The position numbers and the translations under genes are program-made. Of a stretch of DNA of 64,000 nt, positions 16,667 through 24,146 are shown in pieces. The notes under the pieces were generated by a model that worked only from the letters and a program-made list of their open reading frames with translations, had not been told where the DNA came from and searched no databases. Source of the DNA: Mesorhizobium helmanticense. Lineage in GTDB: Bacteria; Pseudomonadota; Alphaproteobacteria; Rhizobiales; Rhizobiaceae. Every line of letters begins with the position of its first letter. Positions within the stretch are counted from its first letter, which is position 1. Location of the stretch: contig NZ_PZJX01000038.1 in NCBI RefSeq assembly GCF_003034915.1, positions 62,001-126,000 of the forward strand, in the 5' to 3' direction.

Positions 16667-17083
16667 TCAACTGGGGAATTCCTCGTCAAGAAGCCGAAGG
16701 CCTTCCTCGTATTTTGATGTCGAGGCGCCGATCTGTCGCGCCTGCCAGATATTGTCGGCGAGATCGGCGCGCTTGACCGGGAGCGCCAGGGGATTGGCTG
16801 CCGCTCTGCGCACGAAAGTGAACTCATCTTCGTCGGGCCGGCGGGTCATGGCATCGACCGCCGCGACAATGGACGGCCCAAAGCCGGCCGCCTCCAATCG
16901 ATCGCGGTTCCATCCCTTACCTTTCTCAAGAACGTCGTGAAGGTAGGCGATAGCCTTGCCGTCAAGCGTATCCACGGCATCGACGACACGACGGCAATGC
17001 TCGATATACGGCTCTCCGGTCTTGTCTGTCTGCCCGGCATGAGCCTGTTCGGCAATCTTTGCCGCGCGGTAAAGTACGCTCAT
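16667..17083 (-). CDS. Small HD-domain phosphohydrolase (SpoT/MESH1-like hydrolase domain)
   Basis: From the ATG at 17083 (GAGGAT upstream) the product is 138 residues. AAKIAEQAHAGQTDKTGEPY followed by IEHCRRVVDAV, then AIAYLHDVLEKG and LPVKRADLADNIWQARQ, match the HD fold of (p)ppGpp hydrolases in short single-domain form. The first His (AHAG), the HD pair (LHD) and the later Asp (KRADLADN) are present. Role may be alarmone or nucleotide hydrolysis. The EcfG-type promoter at 17112-17136 supports a stress role. The long in-frame extension to 17713 overlaps the isochorismatase gene and is rejected. Confidence 0.82.
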   Translation of the reverse strand: MSVLYRAAKIAEQAHAGQTDKTGEPYIEHCRRVVDAVDTLDGKAIAYLHDVLEKGKGWNRDRLEAAGFGPSIVAAVDAMTRRPDEDEFTFVRRAAANPLALPVKRADLADNIWQARQIGASTSKYEEGLRLLDEEFPS

Positions 17084-17111
17084 GGTGTCAATCCTCGCCT
17101 TGTCTGACGGA

Positions 17112-17136
17112 AACCAGCAATTCGCCCCCCGGTTCC
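17112..17136 (-). promoter_or_regulatory. EcfG-type general stress promoter
   Basis: On the minus strand GGAAC (17136-17132), 16 bases, GGTT (17115-17112). It lies 29 bases before the start of the HD-domain gene. The -10 element has G in place of the preferred C. Confidence 0.6.
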
Positions 17137-17196
17137 ATTCGACGACCCAGCGCTGCAATAGCAATTCGCGATGACTATTCAGCTCCAGACCGTCGG

Positions 17197-17221
17197 GGAA
17201 CGAGGTGTCTTGCTCTGCGTT
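17197..17221 (+). promoter_or_regulatory. EcfG-type general stress promoter
   Basis: GGAAC (17197-17201), 16 bases, CGTT (17218-17221), an exact consensus match. It reads toward the leader ORF at 17250 and the isochorismatase-like gene at 17330. Together with the promoter at 17112-17136 it forms a divergent stress-promoter pair. Confidence 0.7.
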
Positions 17222-17249
17222 TGGTGGCAAACGTTCGCAGGTTGAACTC

Positions 17250-17330
17250 ATGTGCAACGAGACTGATGCCGACCGACCGCGCCAGACCCATGGCGGCTGC
17301 GAAATGACGCAACGATTGTCGATATCCTGA
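17250..17330 (+). CDS. Possible 26-residue leader ORF coupled to the isochorismatase gene
   Basis: ATG at 17250 reads 26 codons (MCNETDADRPRQTHGG, then CEMTQRLSIS) to a TGA that overlaps the ATG of the next gene as TGATG. The downstream gene has no ribosome binding site of its own, so its translation may depend on ribosomes finishing this short frame. An AGGTTGAA precedes the ATG. No similarity is known to me, and the frame may be fortuitous. Confidence 0.4.
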   Translation: MCNETDADRPRQTHGGCEMTQRLSIS

Positions 17331-17938
17331 TGTCGGCGCCGGGGCTGGCATATGGCCCTTTGGGCGACAACTGCGTGCACCTTTGCGTCGACATGCAACG
17401 CTTGTTCGCGGAACCTTCGCCGTGGGCGACGCCCTGGATAACGCGTGTGCTGCCGCTTATTGAGAGCCTTGTCGAACGACGCGCCGCCCAGACCGTGTTC
17501 ACCCGCTTCCTGCCCGCACAAAGGCCAGGCCAGGGTGTGGGGACGTGGAAGCGTTACTATGAACGCTGGGCATCGATGACCCAGGACGTGCTCGACCCCG
17601 AGATGATCGACCTGCTGCCTTCGCTGGCCCGGCACTGTCCTCCCGCTGTCGTCATCGACAAGCACATCTATTCGCCATGGTTCGAAGGCGGGCTCAGGCG
17701 CCTTCTCTTGCAATGGCAGGTCGATACTTTGGTGATCACCGGCGGCGAGACCGACGTGTGCGTGCTGGCCACCGTGCTTGGGGCCATCGATTTCGGCTAC
17801 CGCGTGGTGCTCGTCACGGACGCGCTCTGCAGCTCATCGGATGCCACGCATGATGCGTTGTTGACGGTCTATCATCAACGGTTTGCGCAGCAGGTGGAAA
17901 CGGTTGAGATGGAGACGGTCCTGTCAGGCTGGACGTAA
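17330..17938 (+). CDS. Isochorismatase-family cysteine hydrolase
   Basis: A 202-residue product with the isochorismatase-like triad: Asp21 (LCVDMQ), Lys111 (VIDKHIYS) and Cys144 (TDVCVLATVLGAIDFGY). Members include nicotinamidases, ureidoacrylate hydrolases and maleamate amidases. The substrate loops here do not identify which. It is monocistronic apart from the overlapping leader frame. The exact EcfG-type promoter about 110 bases upstream places it in the stress islet. Confidence 0.87.
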   Translation: MSAPGLAYGPLGDNCVHLCVDMQRLFAEPSPWATPWITRVLPLIESLVERRAAQTVFTRFLPAQRPGQGVGTWKRYYERWASMTQDVLDPEMIDLLPSLARHCPPAVVIDKHIYSPWFEGGLRRLLLQWQVDTLVITGGETDVCVLATVLGAIDFGYRVVLVTDALCSSSDATHDALLTVYHQRFAQQVETVEMETVLSGWT

Positions 17939-18051
17939 CTCAACAGCCGGCTTTCCTGCCGGTATGGTCACTGCGGTGCGCCGGGATAGTTCCCGGCCTT
18001 CAGCGCGTCAAGGTTGCCCCGCTGCCCCTTCAGGGTTGGAGTGGATCGCGC

Positions 18052-18288
18052 CTAATCGCCGCCAGCTCCGTGGGACACTTCGGAATCGGGGAGAATTCCA
18101 AAGTCCTGCGACTTGGCGCCTTGCGCTGCCATCAAAAATCCTTCCGCCGCAAGACCGCGACGCAACAGCTCCCTGACCGCCGCAGACCTGCTTGGCATGC
18201 GCTTTTCAAAACGCCAGTTCTCAACGGCGGCGAGTTCCTCGGCCGTCAGCATGATCTGCAATCGTTCGGGTCGCTCCAAGTCTGCCAT
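18052..18288 (-). CDS. Small ribbon-helix-helix protein
   Basis: A 78-residue protein with the pattern PERLQIMLTAEELAAVENWR, then PSRSAAVRELLRRGL, which is the strand-helix-helix of Arc/CopG-type DNA-binding proteins. The tail (QDFGILPDSEVSHGAGGD) is probably flexible. No toxin partner is next to it, so it is more likely a regulator than an antitoxin. A tandem repeat of GAGTTAGTA about 30-65 bases upstream is a candidate autoregulatory operator. Confidence 0.8.
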   Translation of the reverse strand: MADLERPERLQIMLTAEELAAVENWRFEKRMPSRSAAVRELLRRGLAAEGFLMAAQGAKSQDFGILPDSEVSHGAGGD

Positions 18289-18317
18289 GACAGCCCTCCA
18301 GCCACATCAAACAAGAC

Positions 18318-18353
18318 GAGTTAGTAAGTGCCTCGATAGGAGTAGAGTTAGTA
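18318..18353. repeat. Tandem 9-bp direct repeat, candidate ribbon-helix-helix operator
   Basis: GAGTTAGTA occurs at 18318-18326 and 18345-18353, 27 bases apart (between two and three helical turns), directly upstream of the ribbon-helix-helix gene that starts at 18288. Ribbon-helix-helix repressors usually bind tandem short repeats in their own promoter. The rest of 18354-18554 is unusually AT-rich and shows no promoter I can assign. Confidence 0.45.
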
Positions 18354-18554
18354 TTCGTCTCAAAATACGTCAAGAGGGAATGTGAAGTGATTGGCGTCTA
18401 AGGCAAACGATGAGCGACAGACGTGGGTTGCGCAATCGACAAACTATGCTAACTTATTGATTTTATACGAAAATATATGAATTTTTTCTTGTCAAATGCG
18501 CGCTTGTGATGCATGCTGAATTACGAGGGAACAACTCCTGGAAGGAGGTTTTCC

Positions 18555-18878
18555 ATGCGTTACGAATATTCGGCTCAGCTGCGCGAGGATTTGAATGCCC
18601 AGGTTCTGGCCGCGCTGCAAGCGCAAGGCATCATCAACGTCGCTGTAGTCGCGGAGGAAGTGCGTCGGCGCAATCTTGCCGAAAATATCGCCCTTGAAGA
18701 TATCGAGCATCTCGTCATGCAGACGGCTCAATTCTACGGGGCACCCATGGAATTCGACGGCTTGACCGTCGTCATGGAGACGACCGGGTCACTGTCCGAT
18801 GTCGGTCTACTGCAAGGGAACGGCAGTCTCGAAGAGGAGGCCGCTCAACTCGATCCTCACCAGATGCACCTGCAGTAG
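18555..18878 (+). CDS. Hypothetical protein (107 aa)
   Basis: The ATG at 18555 has an ideal GGAAGGAGG ribosome binding site 6 bases before it. The product is 107 residues, soluble and acidic: MRYEYSAQLREDLNAQVLAA at the N-terminus, then a helix with RRRNLAENIALEDIEHLVMQ. No family recognised. A single gene preceded by an AT-rich region with no GGAAC element. The strong ribosome binding site and codon use support a real gene. Confidence 0.7.
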   Translation: MRYEYSAQLREDLNAQVLAALQAQGIINVAVVAEEVRRRNLAENIALEDIEHLVMQTAQFYGAPMEFDGLTVVMETTGSLSDVGLLQGNGSLEEEAAQLDPHQMHLQ

Positions 18879-18898
18879 GAGATGCTCGCGCGACGGAT

Positions 18899-19090
18899 TC
18901 AAGAAAGCGGCTGACCGGATCGCGTTTTTAGTATTCGTGCCTCGCGCAGCAATGAGTTGCGGTCGGTACCGATCATAGCGATCAGGTCGACTGCCTGATC
19001 AACGGTGATGCCGGTCTCCGCAGCCAAAGCGCTTGCCAGCGAAGTCTTTTCGCGCATTTTCCGGGCATGATCTTGGGTATCGTCGTCCAT
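18899..19090 (-). CDS. Small hypothetical protein (63 aa), probable general-stress gene
   Basis: A 63-residue soluble protein (MDDDTQDHARKMREKTSLAS, then ALAAETGITVDQAVDLIAMIGTD) that reads as a short helical bundle. AGAGGAGAA lies before the ATG at 19090. The EcfG-type promoter at 19115-19139 would give a very short leader. Family unknown; it resembles other small stress proteins in rhizobia only in size and context. Confidence 0.7.
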   Translation of the reverse strand: MDDDTQDHARKMREKTSLASALAAETGITVDQAVDLIAMIGTDRNSLLREARILKTRSGQPLS

Positions 19091-19114
19091 CGCCGTTCTC
19101 CTCTGATAGGCAGG

Positions 19115-19139
19115 AACCGCCAGCGGGGCGAGTGGTTCC
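19115..19139 (-). promoter_or_regulatory. EcfG-type general stress promoter
   Basis: On the minus strand GGAAC (19139-19135), 16 bases, GGTT (19118-19115). It lies 24 bases before the ATG at 19090. The outer bases also make an inverted repeat (GGAACC ... GGTTCC), so the match could partly reflect that symmetry. Confidence 0.5.
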
Positions 19140-19143
19140 TTGA

Positions 19144-20358
19144 TCAGGAGCGGCTGAACGCAAACAGTCCTGCGTCCGTATCGTCGCCTCCATCAATCGC
19201 CGACGCAACGATCTCCGAAGCAATCTGCGAGAAGGTGATGCCGTTGCCGCCATAGCCCATCACGGCATGAACGCGCGGATGACCAGGCAGGGCGCCGATA
19301 TAAGGCAGCCCCGATGTCGTGGTGCCGAAGGAGCCGGCCCAGGCAAATTCGGGGTTGACGTCGAGGTTCGGAAAAAGGCTGGCCAGTTTTGCCGCCAGCC
19401 GTTCGGCCTTGTCGGCAATCAACCCATCGCGATGCGCCTCGTCGGTGAACTCCTCGTCCTCGCCGCCGCAGATGACGCGGCCGTCGGCGGTTGCCCTGAT
19501 ATAGAGGTAGGGGTTCGATGCCTCCCAGATCAGAGCTGCGTCCGTCCAAATCGCTTTTGGTTGCCGCCCCGTGGCGATCGCCCAGGTCGAAACTATGCGG
19601 TGCCTGGTCGCCGGGATGAGATCGGTCAGTTCGTAACCCGTCGCCAACACCAGATGCTGCGCCGTGATGACCGGCCCAAGGCTGGTGCCAACGGTAACCT
19701 GGCCACGGCCATGTTCGATGGTGGTCGCCTCGACCGGCGCATAGAAACGCGCCTTGCGCGTCAATGATTTGAGCAGCAGACCCGCGGTGAGCTTGCGCGG
19801 GTCTAGCGCAAGATTGCCGTGGCTGAGAACGGCGCCGGCGCGATGGATGCCGAACCTGTCCGCGAGGGCCAGGCTGGTCAGGTAGGATGCGGCGATTCCA
19901 GCCTGTCGGCGGGCCTCTGCCTCGGCCTGCAATTCGGTCGGATCGAGCAGATTGCCGGCAAGATAAAGCGAAGGCAAACTGGTTAGGCTGCAATCGATGC
20001 CGAGCTCGGCAATCCGTCCGCTCAGGTTAAGCACTGCCAGGCGAGAGCGCCGCCATGCCTGCTCGGCATCGGCCTTTCCTTTGATCGCCGAAAGTTTCGT
20101 CAGGGGTTGGTCAATCTCGAACTGCACCAAGGCCGTCGTCGCCGAGGTCGATCCCTGCAACGGCCCGCGCCGGTCAATGCAGATCACCGAATGGCCGGCG
20201 CGCGTCAGCGCCTCGGCCGCCATGGCGCCGCTGATGCCCATGCCGACGACCAGCACGTCGGTCTTTACATCCCGCGTCAGTTTTCCCGCTGGCACCGATG
20301 GCGCGCGATAGGAGAACCAGACGGGCCGTCCGCCCCTCAGGTCGAGTTTGCGCTTCAC
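19144..20358 (-). CDS. FAD-dependent oxidoreductase (DadA/glycine-oxidase-like)
   Basis: A 404-residue DAO-fold flavoprotein with the dinucleotide-binding motif GMGISG at residues 39-44 and IDRR at the end of the second strand. The C-terminal GYGGNGITFSQIA is the FAD-contacting loop of the family. I choose the GTG at 20358 because GGAGG is 5 bases upstream; a TTG at 20361 is adjacent. Homologues act on amino acids or small amines. There is no operon partner, and the substrate is unknown. The gene stands behind the terminator of the DUF3309 gene. Confidence 0.83.
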   Translation of the reverse strand: MKRKLDLRGGRPVWFSYRAPSVPAGKLTRDVKTDVLVVGMGISGAMAAEALTRAGHSVICIDRRGPLQGSTSATTALVQFEIDQPLTKLSAIKGKADAEQAWRRSRLAVLNLSGRIAELGIDCSLTSLPSLYLAGNLLDPTELQAEAEARRQAGIAASYLTSLALADRFGIHRAGAVLSHGNLALDPRKLTAGLLLKSLTRKARFYAPVEATTIEHGRGQVTVGTSLGPVITAQHLVLATGYELTDLIPATRHRIVSTWAIATGRQPKAIWTDAALIWEASNPYLYIRATADGRVICGGEDEEFTDEAHRDGLIADKAERLAAKLASLFPNLDVNPEFAWAGSFGTTTSGLPYIGALPGHPRVHAVMGYGGNGITFSQIASEIVASAIDGGDDTDAGLFAFSRS

Positions 20359-20376
20359 CAACGCCTCCGGTTTTCA

Positions 20377-20410
20377 GCAAAAGCCCGCCGCTTCCCTGCG
20401 AAGCGGCGGG
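20377..20410 (-). terminator. Rho-independent terminator of the DUF3309 gene
   Basis: On the minus strand CCCGCCGCTTC and GAAGCGGCGGG form a perfect 11-bp stem with a 5-base loop (20410-20384), followed by CTTTTG. It lies 22 bases after the stop of the DUF3309 gene and before the FAD oxidoreductase. Confidence 0.75.
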
Positions 20411-20432
20411 TAACCCAGTCGCTGCTGGCAGG

Positions 20433-20597
20433 CTAGATTCGCCCGAGGACGACCAGAATGATGACGACGAGCAACACGAGCCCCAGACCACCGCCGCCGT
20501 AGTAGCCGGTTCCGTAAAAAGGCCCGCCACCCAAGCCGGAAAAACCGCCCAGCAGGGCAAGTATCAGAATGATGATGAGAATGGTTCCAAGGCCCAT
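20433..20597 (-). CDS. DUF3309-family small membrane protein
   Basis: A 54-residue protein: hydrophobic helix MGLGTILIIILILALLGG, a Gly/Tyr-rich loop, and a second helix LGLVLLVVIILVVLGRI. This is the DUF3309 layout common in rhizobial genomes. The ATG at 20597 follows GGAGAGGAAA. The EcfG-like promoter 57 bases upstream and the strong terminator downstream make it a compact single-gene unit. Its molecular role is unknown; the family is often stress-induced. Confidence 0.85.
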   Translation of the reverse strand: MGLGTILIIILILALLGGFSGLGGGPFYGTGYYGGGGLGLVLLVVIILVVLGRI

Positions 20598-20653
20598 ATT
20601 TTCCTCTCCTTCATGCGGCCGCGCCACGTATGTTGCGCGGATTCCTCAACCTG

Positions 20654-20678
20654 AACTCGCAAGCAGCCTTCCTGTTCC
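20654..20678 (-). promoter_or_regulatory. EcfG-like general stress promoter
   Basis: On the minus strand GGAAC (20678-20674), 16 bases, AGTT (20657-20654). The -10 element keeps GTT but has A before it. It lies 57 bases before the DUF3309 start, the same distance as seen for the gene at 16410. Confidence 0.5.
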
Positions 20679-20852
20679 CCGGATGGAGAGCGCCGCCGCG
20701 CCGCGCAGTTGACAGAAACGGCCGCGGCCTTGTTGACGTTCCGCCATTGCTGACGGCGGTCGTCAGCGCCTACGATGCGCGGCAGGCCTTCGATCTGGCT
20801 GCCGACAAGAGCCGACGCATGAGGGTTTAACTGCAATTTTGACCGCCTGACG

Positions 20853-21653
20853 GTGGCCGCCATTTTTGGGAAAGACACTTTGACAGACCTATCGGACCTG
20901 TTCGGCCTTGCCGGCAAAACCGCCTTCATTTCGGGATCGAGCCGGGGCATCGGCCTGGCGCTTGCAAAAGCCCTCGGCAGGGCGGGCGCCGCCGTCATCA
21001 TCAATGGGCGCGATGAAGGTCAGGTTCAGAAAGCCGTGGGATCGCTGAGAGCGTCGGGAATCGAGGCGATCGGTTCCACTTTCGACGTCACCGTGGCTGA
21101 GGATGTCGCGCGCGAAATCGGCAGGCTTGAAGCGGAATTCAAGCCGATCGACATCCTCGTCAACAATGCCGGCATGCAGCACCGGGCGCCCTTCGCCGAC
21201 TTCCCGGCCGAGATGTTCGACAAATTGATGCGGACAAATCTCAACAGCGCGTTCTACCTCACCCAACCGATCGTCCGGTCGATGATGGGCCGCAAACAGG
21301 GTTCCATCATCAATATCTGCTCGGTGCAGAGCGAACTCGGGCGCCCCTCGATCGTGCCATACACCGCATCGAAGGGCGCAATGAAAATGCTGACCAAGGG
21401 CCTTGCGGCGGAACTTGGCCCCCATGGCATCCGGGTCAATGGTTTGGCGCCCGGCTATTTCCGGACGGATCTGAACGAGGCGCTGGTGAAAGATGCCGAA
21501 TTCTCGCGCTGGCTGGTCGGCCGGACGCCGTTGGCCAGATGGGGCGAGGTCGATGAACTGGGCGGCGCGGCGATCTTCCTGGCTTCCAATGCGTCGAGTT
21601 TCGTGACCGGCCAGATTGTCTATGTCGATGGCGGAATGACCAGTTCCGTGTGA
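20853..21653 (+). CDS. Short-chain dehydrogenase (gluconate 5-dehydrogenase-like)
   Basis: An SDR with the TGxxxGxG motif as SGSSRGIG, NNAG, a catalytic serine in ICSVQSE and YTASK. The sequence DLFGLAGKTAFISGSSRGIG is typical of gluconate 5-dehydrogenase/IdnO and related sugar-acid SDRs. Starts are ambiguous: GTG at 20853 gives 266 residues, TTG at 20880 gives 257 and matches the usual N-terminus better. It precedes an FGGY kinase, so an oxidised sugar or sugar acid may be reduced and then phosphorylated. Confidence 0.87.
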   Translation: MAAIFGKDTLTDLSDLFGLAGKTAFISGSSRGIGLALAKALGRAGAAVIINGRDEGQVQKAVGSLRASGIEAIGSTFDVTVAEDVAREIGRLEAEFKPIDILVNNAGMQHRAPFADFPAEMFDKLMRTNLNSAFYLTQPIVRSMMGRKQGSIINICSVQSELGRPSIVPYTASKGAMKMLTKGLAAELGPHGIRVNGLAPGYFRTDLNEALVKDAEFSRWLVGRTPLARWGEVDELGGAAIFLASNASSFVTGQIVYVDGGMTSSV

Positions 21654-21764
21654 GTTCCGGCGCGCAGGTCTGTCGGACAGGAGTTCGGCCTGGCGAACTC
21701 GCTTGACGGCACTCGCGGCGAGCGGCATGTCTACTTGTTCACTCAAAGAGACAAGCGATCTTCC

Positions 21765-23279
21765 ATGGACGATCAATACATCATTGGACTGGATGTCGGA
21801 ACGTCGGTGACGAAGGCCGCGCTCTTCGACCGGGCCGGCCGCGAATTGGCGGCGACCTCGCGGCGCACAGCCGTCCTCTCACCGCATGCCGGCTGGTACG
21901 AGATGGAACCGGACGAGCTTTTCGACGCCGCTTGCACTGCCTGCCGCGAGTTGATGGCAGCGACCAAGGTTCCGCCAACTGCGGTCGCCGCGCTCGCCAT
22001 TTCGGGCGTCATGATCGGCGGCTGGCTGGTGAGCGCGGACCAGCAGGTCGTGCGGCCGGGAATCCTGTGGAACGACGGCAGGGCACAGGAACTGGTCGAC
22101 CGGCTGAGCGCCGCGAATCCGTCCCTGATGCCGCAGCTTTTCGACAGTTCGGGGCAAGTCATGCAGCTTGGATGCACCTTGCCGGTCCTGGCCTGGCTTG
22201 CTGAAAATGAGCCGCTGTCAGTAGCGCGGGCTTCGGTGATCCTGACGGCCAAGGATTTCATCCGCATGAGGCTGACCGGCACTATCGCCACCGACGAGAC
22301 CGACGCTGCAATCGCCCCGGGAAGTGCCGCGCGGCGTGCCTTCAATCCCGAGCTCCTCCAACTCTTCGGCATCGAGCGTCACGCGCACCTCCTGCCGCCG
22401 GTGCGGCGTTCGAGCGAGCGCGCCGGCGTTCTCAGCGTGGAGGCTGCCCTTGCCACCGGGCTCGCGCCCGGAACGCCCGTCGCGATCGGCGCCGGCGACC
22501 TGCCGGCCTGCGTGCTGGGCGCCGGTGCGGCGGAGCCCGGCATCGCCTGCTCGGTCGTTGGAACGACCTGTCTCAACGGGGTGGTTTCCGATGCTCCGGT
22601 GTTCAGCCCTCGCGACATGGGCATACTCTTCACCATTCCCGGCGACCTCTGGATCAAGACGATGGTCAATGTCGCCGGGACGACAAATCTGGACTGGAGC
22701 CTGAGCGCACTGTGTCCGGACTTGCTGGGGCGGGCCGATGCCTATGAGCAACTGGCTTCGCAGGCGGCCGGCAGCCCGGCCGGTGCCGGGGGAGTGTGCT
22801 ATGTGCCGTATCTCAGCCATATCGGCATCATCGCGCCGCGCCTCGAGGCCGGCGCTCGCGCCGGCTTTGTCGGCCTCAATCCCGGCCACGGGCGAGGGGA
22901 TTTGATCCGCGCTGTCTATGAAGGACTCGCCTATGCGATCCGCGATTGCTACGACCGCATCGAACAGCCGATCTCGGCGATCCGCCTCGTCGGCGGTGCG
23001 GCGCGCAGTCCCTTTTGGACGCAGATGATCGCCGATGTGACCGGCGTACCGGTGGAAGTGCCCAGAGGAAGCGAGTTCGGCGCCAAGGGCGCGGCGCTGC
23101 TGGCCGCGGTGGCGATCGGCTGGTACGGCGACATCAGGCAGGCCTGCCGCGAGACCTTCAGCCTGTCGCGGCGGCATGATCCCGATCCTGCGCTGCGCGC
23201 CGCCTATGAGGAGGGGTATCGACGCTATCAGGTCGCTTGCGAGGCGATGCTGGATCGTGTTGCGCCGGTTTATCGGTGA
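21765..23279 (+). CDS. FGGY-family carbohydrate kinase
   Basis: The ATG at 21765 gives 504 residues, starting MDDQYIIGLDVGTSVTKAAL, the N-terminal phosphate loop of xylulokinase/gluconokinase-type enzymes. The catalytic region AIGAGDLPACVLGAG holds the expected Asp. The C-terminal FGGY signature region is LVGGAARSPFWTQMIADVTG. An in-frame TTG at 21735 is less likely. It lies behind the SDR and converges on the GntR gene. Substrate within the family (xylulose, gluconate, ribulose, other) cannot be told. Confidence 0.9.
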   Translation: MDDQYIIGLDVGTSVTKAALFDRAGRELAATSRRTAVLSPHAGWYEMEPDELFDAACTACRELMAATKVPPTAVAALAISGVMIGGWLVSADQQVVRPGILWNDGRAQELVDRLSAANPSLMPQLFDSSGQVMQLGCTLPVLAWLAENEPLSVARASVILTAKDFIRMRLTGTIATDETDAAIAPGSAARRAFNPELLQLFGIERHAHLLPPVRRSSERAGVLSVEAALATGLAPGTPVAIGAGDLPACVLGAGAAEPGIACSVVGTTCLNGVVSDAPVFSPRDMGILFTIPGDLWIKTMVNVAGTTNLDWSLSALCPDLLGRADAYEQLASQAAGSPAGAGGVCYVPYLSHIGIIAPRLEAGARAGFVGLNPGHGRGDLIRAVYEGLAYAIRDCYDRIEQPISAIRLVGGAARSPFWTQMIADVTGVPVEVPRGSEFGAKGAALLAAVAIGWYGDIRQACRETFSLSRRHDPDPALRAAYEEGYRRYQVACEAMLDRVAPVYR

Positions 23280-23342
23280 TAGGGCATCGGATCCCGATCA
23301 CTGGACAGTCCTGTGCTAAAACAAATAGATAAGGCGGAAAGC

Positions 23343-24146
23343 TCAACTGGCGAAGTTGCCGAAACCCACCCGGTAGTTCCAGGGCTCTCCGGCAGGCTGC
23401 GCCGCACCCGGCCAATCGGCGCCGACCTGGGAAATAGAGATCTCCAGCGCGACCGGCACGAGAGAAATGGTCGACAGTTCGATCGGCGCGCCCGACTGAT
23501 CGAAGGCGCGGCGTTCGGCGATGTAGATGGCTGCCGGCTCGCCGAGCTCCAGGAGCCGGGCCGTCTGCGCGTCGGCGATTGCCGGCCGGTAGCGGTCTTC
23601 CGCATGGACGATGGTGCGGCCGAAGCCCTGGCGCAGCGCCTCGTAGAGACCTTGGGCGAGGTGAGAGAGTTCGAGACCCCTAAGCCGTTCCAGATTGAGC
23701 AGCGTGTCGGCGACCGCGACCGGCTTGCGATCGGCAAGTACCAAACGTGTGTGACGGTAGACCGAAGCACCCTCGGCAAGGGCGAAAAACGCCCTGGCGG
23801 CTGGCGAGGCCGGCTCAGGCGCACTGGCAAGAATGCGGTAGTCGGCCGCCAGCCCTTGTGCCCGCACGCCGTCGGTGATCGATGTGATCGCCCGATAGTG
23901 CCTGGCGACGCCGCTTTTGTTGATGAAGGTGCCGGTGCCCTGGTGGCGCCGCAGCAGGCCCTCGCGCACGAGGATGTCGATCGCCTGCTGGATCGTGCGG
24001 CGGCTCACCTCCCATTCCTCGACGAGCTTCAATTCGCCGTCGAGGCGATCCTCGTAATAGCCCGACAGGATGCGCGCACGCAGGCTTTCGGCCACCTGGA
24101 TGTAAATCGGGCGATGATCGCGCACCGCGCTGGCGTCGGCTTTCAA
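23343..24146 (-). CDS. GntR-family (HutC/UTRA) transcriptional regulator
   Basis: A 267-residue protein: N-terminal GntR winged helix (RPIYIQVAESLRARILSGYY, then RRTIQQAIDILVREGLLRRH, residues ~13-80) and a C-terminal UTRA ligand-binding domain (~95-245). It overlaps the creatininase-like gene by 4 bases and closes the leftward transporter operon. It is likely an autoregulator sensing the imported substrate or a derivative. The 14-bp palindrome CTTGTCCATACAAG before the binding-protein gene is its best candidate operator. Confidence 0.9.
   Translation of the reverse strand: MKADASAVRDHRPIYIQVAESLRARILSGYYEDRLDGELKLVEEWEVSRRTIQQAIDILVREGLLRRHQGTGTFINKSGVARHYRAITSITDGVRAQGLAADYRILASAPEPASPAARAFFALAEGASVYRHTRLVLADRKPVAVADTLLNLERLRGLELSHLAQGLYEALRQGFGRTIVHAEDRYRPAIADAQTARLLELGEPAAIYIAERRAFDQSGAPIELSTISLVPVALEISISQVGADWPGAAQPAGEPWNYRVGFGNFAS

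Noticed and set aside
18928..18938. TTAGTATTCGT, also at 18348-18358
   Set aside because: An 11-mer match, but one copy is inside coding sequence of the 63-residue gene. No further context supports a shared element.
20630..20830. 66-codon plus-strand frame between DUF3309 and the SDR
   Set aside because: No ribosome binding site and no recognisable pattern. It overlaps the candidate promoter of DUF3309.
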